The notes below the pieces were generated by a model. It was given only the letters and a program-made list of their open reading frames with translations, ran no database searches and had not been told where the DNA came from. This document shows, piece by piece, positions 58,342-64,000 of a stretch of 64,000 bases of DNA. Source of the DNA: Vogesella sp. XCS3 (GTDB taxonomy: Bacteria > Pseudomonadota > Gammaproteobacteria > Burkholderiales > Chromobacteriaceae); contig NZ_CP085530.1 of assembly GCF_020616155.1 (NCBI RefSeq), forward strand, positions 3,423,501 to 3,487,500. The letters are read 5' to 3'. Both the position numbers and the translations under genes were made by a program. Numbering within the stretch: position 1 is the stretch's first letter; each line of letters starts with the position of its first letter.

Positions 58342-60903
58342 TTAGCTCTCCTTGTGCAACACGTGGTGTGTTTGCGGCAGTGTGAAACTGAAAATGGCGC
58401 CACCGTCGACGGCATCGCGAACGGATATCACGCCCTGGTGGGCGTTGATGATTTCGCGGCTGATGGCCAGGCCCAAACCTGTTCCGCCAGCACCGGTTTT
58501 GGTCAGGCTACTTTGAATGAACTTGTCGAAAATACGCTCTTGTTCGCCCTGGGGTACACCCGGGCCATGGTCGCGTACGCTGACATGGAGCAGGGCAGGT
58601 TGGCCGGGCGTCAGGTTAAAGCCGATTTCTACCCGGCTTCCGCTGGGGCTGAACTTGATGGCGTTGGCCAGCAGGTTACGCACGACCTGGCCAATGCGGA
58701 ACGGGTCCATGTCGGCCATTAGCCGGGCCGGTGCGGGCAGCTGTACCAGCGTAACGTGGCATTTGCCGGCCTGGCCGCGCAGATCTTCTACTGCTTCGCG
58801 CACCACTTGTTCCAGGTCGCTGCGCGAAAACTGGTAGTCCATCTTGCCGACTTCCATTTTGGCCAGGTCGAGCAGGTCGTTCAGCAGGGAAAGCAGCCGG
58901 CTGCCGCTATTGTGTATGCGCTCGAAACAGTGGGCGATTTTGTTGCCGTCGCCGCCGTGGCTGCGTGCCTCGCCCATCTCGGCAAACCCCAGGATAGCGT
59001 GCAGTGGTGTGCGCAGCTCGTGCGACATATTGGCCAGAAACTCGGTTTTGGCGCGGCTGGTTTCTTCGGCCAGGTCGCGGGCCTGGCGCAGCGCTTCTTC
59101 GGTATTGCGCTGGGTGGAAATGTCCTGGTAGAGCCAGACCGAGCCCAGGCCCGGGGTGTCCGGTTTGACCGCCCGGCCGTACATGTTTACCCATAGCGAG
59201 CTGCCGTCGCCGCGCTGCAGGCGCAGGGTGTTTTGCGTTACCTGGCCCTCGTGCAGCATGGGGTAAATCAGCCTGCCGGTACGCAGAAAGTGCTCGTCAC
59301 TGTCGTAAATCAGGCGGGTGGAATGGTCTACCGTGGTGCTTTCTTCGCGGGCAAACAGCTCCAGGAAGGCCTTGTTTACTTGTTTGAACTGGCGATCCAC
59401 GATATAGGCCATGGCCATGGGGCTGGCATCCAGCAAGGCGGTAAGCTGCCGGTTTTGTGTCTCCACTTGCTCTGCCAGCGAATCTTTCAGGCGTATCAGT
59501 GCCGCCTCGCGTTCTTTACGGGCGGCAATGTTGCGGCAGACCACCAGATAGAGCGGGGCCGATTGCTGCGGGCGTATCAGGCTCAGGCTAAGCTCGACTT
59601 GCAGCATGAAAGACTGGTCGCAAATCAGCATGGCTTCGAATGGCATGCCCAGTAGCGGGGCGGCGTGCTGTTCAAAGCGCAGGCCATTGCGGCAGTGCAG
59701 TTCGCTGATCAGCGCACCCGCCGGGAGCTGTAGCAGGCTCTCGCGTGGCTGGCCAATCAGCGCGGCGGCAGCTGGGTTGACGTCCAGTACCTCGCCTTGT
59801 TCGGATAGCAGCAACATGCCGTCAGCGGCCCCGTGCAATACGCTGCGGTGACGTTCCTCACTGTCATGCAGTGGCTTTATATGCTGTTGTTGCTGGCTAT
59901 ATTGCTGGCGCAGCGCCTGGTTGCTTTCTTGCAGTAGTGATAGCGCGCTGTTCTGGCGCTGGATTTCGCGCAGGCTGTTCCGGTTATAGTAGTGCCCACC
60001 CATGATCAAGATACCCAGCGCCAGCAGCATGCCTAAGGACAGTGGCAAATGCTGGTATTCGGGCTCGTTGCTATCGTTGAGCGGGCTGAACTCGAAGTTC
60101 AGGCGTTGGCCGCCGATAATGCGCGTGGCGCTGAGTAAGGGCAGCGCCGACACGGGTTTCCCGGGGTGGCTGTCCACCATCACGACGCCAGGGTTGCTGT
60201 TTAGCAGCAGACGCAGCCTTAGCTGCAGGGCTGGCGGTGTGTCTTTGTTTAGTCTGGCCAGCAGTGCATCGCTGTTCAGGCCAAACATCACCATGATCGC
60301 TTGCGATTTGGCTTTGGGGCTGAAGAAAATGGCCATGCGTTGCAGGTTGCCTGCACGAATGCGCGCGATCACGGGCTGCCCGCTGGCACTGGCTTGTACC
60401 AGCGTACTGTAGACGGCTGGTTCTGCACCTAGATCCAGGCGGGAAGGCAGTGCCTTGCCGTCTTCCGGGTGCTGCAAGGTGGTGACAAAGTACATGGCCC
60501 GCGTACTGGCATTGCCGAGCTGGCCCCCCTGAAACTCTCTGATGCTCAGGCTTTGCTGTTCTTCCATAGCCTGGCGCTGCACTGGGGAGATGCGATCGAT
60601 CAGCGCGACAAAGTCAAATGCATCGCTGGAGCCCAGGACATACGGCGCGTAGTGCTCAAAACTGCCATGCGCACTACGGTTATTTGTGCTGACAAGCAGC
60701 TCGGTAGCGGTTTGCCCTGCCTGGCTGAGTTGCTGTATCCGTTGCGTCAGGTGCTCCAGCTGCAGGGTAGCCTGCGCCAGTTGCTGTTTGCGGTAAGTAT
60801 TCTGGTTCTCGTGTTCTTGCAGCACCATGGCCAGTAGCCAGATACCTAGCGCCAGCAAAATGCTGCCTAGCCAGGTGAGCCGGGTGGTCTGGTCGGGTTT
60901 CAT
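58342..60903 (-). CDS. Hybrid-type membrane histidine kinase with PAS domains
   Basis: An 853-residue kinase: membrane segments at about 8-28 and 291-308 enclose a periplasmic CHASE-like sensor; two PAS domains follow (around 350 and 490), then HisKA (His in MSHELRTPLHAILGF, about residue 624) and HATPase (NLLANAIKFSPSG, DHGPGVP, GGTGLGLAISREI). No receiver is present on the same chain; it pairs with the downstream regulator. Downstream of parA in the same direction. Confidence 0.92.
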   Translation of the reverse strand: MKPDQTTRLTWLGSILLALGIWLLAMVLQEHENQNTYRKQQLAQATLQLEHLTQRIQQLSQAGQTATELLVSTNNRSAHGSFEHYAPYVLGSSDAFDFVALIDRISPVQRQAMEEQQSLSIREFQGGQLGNASTRAMYFVTTLQHPEDGKALPSRLDLGAEPAVYSTLVQASASGQPVIARIRAGNLQRMAIFFSPKAKSQAIMVMFGLNSDALLARLNKDTPPALQLRLRLLLNSNPGVVMVDSHPGKPVSALPLLSATRIIGGQRLNFEFSPLNDSNEPEYQHLPLSLGMLLALGILIMGGHYYNRNSLREIQRQNSALSLLQESNQALRQQYSQQQQHIKPLHDSEERHRSVLHGAADGMLLLSEQGEVLDVNPAAAALIGQPRESLLQLPAGALISELHCRNGLRFEQHAAPLLGMPFEAMLICDQSFMLQVELSLSLIRPQQSAPLYLVVCRNIAARKEREAALIRLKDSLAEQVETQNRQLTALLDASPMAMAYIVDRQFKQVNKAFLELFAREESTTVDHSTRLIYDSDEHFLRTGRLIYPMLHEGQVTQNTLRLQRGDGSSLWVNMYGRAVKPDTPGLGSVWLYQDISTQRNTEEALRQARDLAEETSRAKTEFLANMSHELRTPLHAILGFAEMGEARSHGGDGNKIAHCFERIHNSGSRLLSLLNDLLDLAKMEVGKMDYQFSRSDLEQVVREAVEDLRGQAGKCHVTLVQLPAPARLMADMDPFRIGQVVRNLLANAIKFSPSGSRVEIGFNLTPGQPALLHVSVRDHGPGVPQGEQERIFDKFIQSSLTKTGAGGTGLGLAISREIINAHQGVISVRDAVDGGAIFSFTLPQTHHVLHKES

Positions 60904-60927
60904 GGGGCAGCCAGCCAGCGAAGCAGA

Positions 60928-61695
60928 TCAGCCTGTTGCCAGGTTCTGATACAGCTGGGTGAACTCCTGTGCCAGCTTGTGCTTGGGGTCCAGGTAGACC
61001 ATGGGCAGGCTGCGCTCGTGTGATTCGCGGATTTTTACCGATGCGGATAGCGGTGGCGATAGTACCGGGTGGCCTTCGTCACGCAAGGCTTGCACCATGC
61101 GCGCAGGCAGGCTGGCGCGTGGCTGGTACTGGTTCACGATGATGCCTTCTATCTGCAGTTCCGGGTTGTGGTCGGCGCGGATCTCGGCCGCGCTATCCAG
61201 CAAGCCGAGCAGGGCGTGGCGCGAGAAGGTATCGCAGTCAAAAGGAATCAGGCAGCGTTGTGCGGCAATCAGCGCCGAGCGGGTATAAAAATTCAGCGCG
61301 GGGGGCGTGTCTATCCAGATTTCGTCGTAGCTGGTGTCCAGTTGCAGTAGTACTTCGCGCAGTTTGAACATCTTGTAGCGCGCTTCCAGCTTTACCATCA
61401 GCTCGCTCAGCTCCGGGTGGGATGCCAGCAGATCCAGACCCGTATGCGCTGTGGGCACGATAAATTCTGCCGGGGCTTTTTCAAACATGCTGATGGTCAG
61501 CATCTGGTTGAAAAAGCCTGCTGCATTGTTGGCAGGCGGCGTATGGCGGCCGGTCAGGTAGTGGCTGGCGTTACCCTGCGGGTCCAGATCAATGAGTAAA
61601 ACGCGCTTGCCAGCCTGGGCGGCTGCGGCAGCCAGGTTTACGGTAATGGTGGATTTGCCCACCCCGCCTTTCTGATTGAATACCACACGACGCAT
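60928..61695 (-). CDS. ParA-family ATPase (orphan, no ParB)
   Basis: A 255-residue deviant Walker ATPase (NQKGGVGKSTITVNLAAAAA, LIDLDPQGNAS, IWIDTPPALNF). No parB or parS-like partner is visible, so it may position a protein complex rather than segregate DNA. It precedes a histidine kinase and a partner-switch regulator, a signalling context. The ATG at 61695 follows AAGGGTG; a GTG six bases upstream is possible. Confidence 0.88.
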   Translation of the reverse strand: MRRVVFNQKGGVGKSTITVNLAAAAAQAGKRVLLIDLDPQGNASHYLTGRHTPPANNAAGFFNQMLTISMFEKAPAEFIVPTAHTGLDLLASHPELSELMVKLEARYKMFKLREVLLQLDTSYDEIWIDTPPALNFYTRSALIAAQRCLIPFDCDTFSRHALLGLLDSAAEIRADHNPELQIEGIIVNQYQPRASLPARMVQALRDEGHPVLSPPLSASVKIRESHERSLPMVYLDPKHKLAQEFTQLYQNLATG

Positions 61696-61778
61696 GATCA
61701 CCCTTTACATTGTCAACGGTTAGCGCCTGGCACATGGTTGGCCGCAAGTTTGTCTGCTAGCCGGGCCGGCCTGGCGTA

Positions 61779-62285
61779 TTACGCTTGCTGTTTGCACACA
61801 TAGTCCACTTGCTGGAAGCCAGCCGACTGGCGCACTACCGGCATGGCGCGAATTTCGCTGTCATTATAGGTGCGGTTAATGATTTCCCGGCCATTATCAT
61901 CCAGCAGAATCATGCGGGTCAGGCGGAATGTGGCAGCCGCGCAGTCCACTTCCCAGTAATTGATGGATTGTTTATGGCGCGGGGTGTTCAGGAAGTTTTC
62001 TTTTTTCGGGTTGAAGATGGTCTTGCGATCGCGAAACTGCACCAGCGTCCCTTTGCGTTCCAGGCTCAGCTTGTCTACCTCGTGCAGGATATTCCCGTTG
62101 GGTGTCACACCCATGATGACCCACTCTGCGTTTGGGGTAGCGACAGGTTTTCCGGCTTGTACCGGCCGGGTGCTGATGCCGGGTGTACCGGGTTTGGTAG
62201 TCAGGGGCGGCGTAGTGCGTGGTGCGCTGGCACAGCCTGCCAGTAGGCTGGCAAGCAATACGGCGGGAATCAGGTATGGCTTCAT
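61779..62285 (-). CDS. Lipoprotein with surface-adhesin-E-like domain
   Basis: A 168-residue lipoprotein (signal MKPYLIPAVLLASLLAGC) with Thr/Pro-rich linker and a C-terminal domain (WVIMGVTPNGNILHEVDKLSLERKG, YWEVDCAAATFRLTRM, VDYVCKQQA) resembling the small protein E-type lipoproteins; two Cys residues could form a disulfide. Function unknown. Confidence 0.7.
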   Translation of the reverse strand: MKPYLIPAVLLASLLAGCASAPRTTPPLTTKPGTPGISTRPVQAGKPVATPNAEWVIMGVTPNGNILHEVDKLSLERKGTLVQFRDRKTIFNPKKENFLNTPRHKQSINYWEVDCAAATFRLTRMILLDDNGREIINRTYNDSEIRAMPVVRQSAGFQQVDYVCKQQA

Positions 62286-62436
62286 GGTGTGGCTCGGTCG
62301 GCAATGAATGGCAAGAAGTCTCGCATACTCGCAGGCAAAGCCAAAGGGGCGGGAACTTGCCTGGCGTGCAGCATTCGAAGCATTCGAGTGCCATCACTCT
62401 TCATTGTTTCACTTTGTCTCCAGGTATTTATTGTGC

Positions 62437-62465
62437 GCGGCCATCCTCGGGTGGCCGCTTTTTTT
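62437..62465 (+). terminator. Intrinsic terminator just upstream of recQ
   Basis: GCGGCCA and TGGCCGC form a 7-bp GC-rich stem around 8 bases, followed by seven T, 33 bases before the recQ ATG. No plus-strand gene lies upstream, so it may attenuate recQ or end a small RNA (see findings). Confidence 0.75.
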
Positions 62466-62498
62466 GCGTACAATGGCGGTCTTCTCGCAGGAAAGCCG

Positions 62499-64000
62499 AT
62501 GCAGGACGCACTTAATCTACTCCAGAACACCTTTGGCTACCCCGCCTTCCGTGGCATGCAAGCCGATATTATCGAGCACGTGTCGCAGGGCGGGCATGCG
62601 CTGGTTCTCATGCCTACCGGTGGCGGCAAAAGCCTGTGTTTCCAGATTCCTGCCCTGTTGCGACCCGGTGTGGCCGTGGTGGTGTCCCCGCTGATTGCGC
62701 TGATGCAAGACCAGGTTGCCGCCCTGCGCGAAGCGGGGGTGAAAGCTGCTTGCCTGAATTCGGCCACCAGCCAGGACGATGCGCGAGATATTGCCTACGC
62801 GGCACGCTATGGCGACCTGGACTTACTGTACGTGGCGCCAGAGCGCCTGCTCAGCCCGCGCTTTCTCGACTTTCTGGCCAGCCTGCCGCAAATCAGCCTG
62901 TTTGCCATAGACGAGGCGCATTGCGTCAGCCAGTGGGGGCACGACTTCCGTCCCGAATACCAGCAGCTGGGCGTACTGTTTCAACGTTGGCCGCAGGTGC
63001 CGCGCATTGCGCTTACCGCCACCGCCGATGCAGAAACCCGAGCCGACATGCTGCACTACCTGCAGCTACAGGATGCGCGCCAGTTTGTCACCAGCTTCGA
63101 TCGGCCCAATCTGTTTTATCAGGTAGTCGAAAAAGACAGCGCCAAGAAGCAGCTGTTGGCTTTTATCGAGAACGACTACCCCGGCGCCTCCGGCATCGTG
63201 TACTGCCTGTCGCGCAAGCGCGTGGACGATACTGCCCAGTGGCTATGCGAAAACGGCATTCGTGCCTTGCCCTACCACGCAGGCATGAGCCATGCCGAGC
63301 GCGAGGCCAACCAGCGTGCCTTCCTGCGCGACGACGGGCTGGTGATGGTGGCCACCATAGCATTTGGCATGGGTATCGATAAGCCGGATGTGCGTTTTGT
63401 CGCCCACATTGATCTACCCAAAAGCCCGGAAAACTTTTATCAGGAATCCGGCCGTGCCGGCCGTGATGGCCTGCCGTCTACCAGCTGGCTCTGTTATGGC
63501 CTGAACGACATGGTGCAGCTGACCCAGATGATCGAATCCGGAGAGAGCCCGGAGCAGCAAAAGCAGGTAGAGCTCAACAAGCTCGACGCCATGCTGGGCT
63601 ACTGCGAAACCGCCAGCTGTCGCCGCCAGCAGATTCTGGCTTACTTTGGCGAAGCCTCCCAGCCTTGTGGCCAGTGCGACAACTGTCAGCGCCCGCCCAC
63701 CACCTTCGATGCCACCGTGCAGGTGCAAAAGTTGTTGTCTTGCATCTACCGTGTTGGCCAACGCTTTGCCGCCAGCCACGTGATCGACGTGTTGCTGGGG
63801 CGGCCCAATGCCAGCGTTACCCACTTTGGCCACGACAAGCTTTCTACCTTTGGTATCGGCCGCGAGCTGAACCAGAAAGGTTGGCGTTCCATCATCCGCC
63901 AGCTGGTTGCGCGCAAGCTGCTAGTGGTCGATATCGTGCGCGGCCAGTCGCTACTGCTGACCGAAGCCTGCCGCCCGCTGCTCAAAGGTCAGGAGAGCAT
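62499..64000 (+). CDS. recQ: ATP-dependent DNA helicase RecQ (partial, 3' end beyond window)
   Basis: About 500 codons are visible and the frame is open at the window edge. Helicase motifs: MPTGGGKSLCFQIPALL (motif I), DEAHCVSQWGHDFRPEY (motif II and the RecQ aromatic loop), TATADAETR (motif III), and AFGMGIDKPDVRFV with QESGRAGRD (motifs V-VI). The zinc-binding RQC subdomain (GYCETASCRRQQ, CGQCDNC) and winged helix follow; an HRDC domain would lie outside. It unwinds recombination and replication intermediates. Confidence 0.96.
   Translation, partial: MQDALNLLQNTFGYPAFRGMQADIIEHVSQGGHALVLMPTGGGKSLCFQIPALLRPGVAVVVSPLIALMQDQVAALREAGVKAACLNSATSQDDARDIAYAARYGDLDLLYVAPERLLSPRFLDFLASLPQISLFAIDEAHCVSQWGHDFRPEYQQLGVLFQRWPQVPRIALTATADAETRADMLHYLQLQDARQFVTSFDRPNLFYQVVEKDSAKKQLLAFIENDYPGASGIVYCLSRKRVDDTAQWLCENGIRALPYHAGMSHAEREANQRAFLRDDGLVMVATIAFGMGIDKPDVRFVAHIDLPKSPENFYQESGRAGRDGLPSTSWLCYGLNDMVQLTQMIESGESPEQQKQVELNKLDAMLGYCETASCRRQQILAYFGEASQPCGQCDNCQRPPTTFDATVQVQKLLSCIYRVGQRFAASHVIDVLLGRPNASVTHFGHDKLSTFGIGRELNQKGWRSIIRQLVARKLLVVDIVRGQSLLLTEACRPLLKGQES

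Overview
The window looks like chromosome of a GC-rich betaproteobacterium, probably of the order Neisseriales outside Neisseria (Chromobacteriaceae-like). This is inferred from gene orders (rpsU-yqeY-dnaG-rpoD, gmk-rpoZ-spoT, mlaFEDCBA, yadGH-ibaG-murA) and from protein character, not from a database match. Most of it (about 1-2.4 kb and 11-64 kb) is core housekeeping DNA. About 2.4-11 kb is an accessory island with lower G+C, recombinase and IS sequences, and defence-type genes.

Layout. 1-2.4 kb: a molybdate ABC transporter (modABC, minus strand) followed by a partial NifQ-family gene. 2.4-11 kb: a tyrosine recombinase; a two-gene Pycsar anti-phage locus (membrane effector plus class III nucleotide cyclase); a second locus with a tandem-domain class III cyclase whose gene overlaps an E2-E1 (Cap2-like) conjugation gene; an intact IS5/IS903-type element that cuts that gene off; a DUF3987-like 3' remnant; and an IS3 transposase remnant. 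A tRNA-Ile2 (CAT anticodon) closes the island. 11-20 kb: rpoD, dnaG, yqeY, rpsU, thiS-thiG, spoT, rpoZ, gmk. 20-26 kb: a purine permease with apt, a chemotaxis receptor, murA, ibaG. 26-42 kb: yadGH, a TetR-controlled RND efflux operon with an AcrR-type operator, a heterodimeric ABC exporter, then mlaA to mlaF. 42-49 kb: dapC-dapD, an EamA transporter, small operons, slyX and an Na+/H+ antiporter. 49-53 kb: a PspA-YqiJ-YqiK (flotillin) membrane-stress operon. 53-64 kb: a thioesterase, rsmJ, comEC, a parA-histidine kinase-response regulator operon, a lipoprotein and recQ (partial).

Two things stand out. First, the second cyclase locus combines features of two defence families. A Pycsar-like class III cyclase has a proline-rich tail ending in Gly-Phe-Ala, resembling the tails of CBASS enzymes, and it is translationally coupled to an E2-E1 ligase of the type that conjugates those tails in type II CBASS. 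The locus is now broken by an IS element that lacks a target-site duplication, which points to an IS-mediated deletion.

Second, the 10-mer GTTGGCCGCA and its complement occurs 32 times by eye (the 8-mer core about 61 times), equally in both orientations and inside genes as well as between them. It is almost absent from the island. It behaves like a DNA-uptake-type sequence but does not resemble the Neisseria DUS. All identifications rest on reading the sequence; no searches were run.
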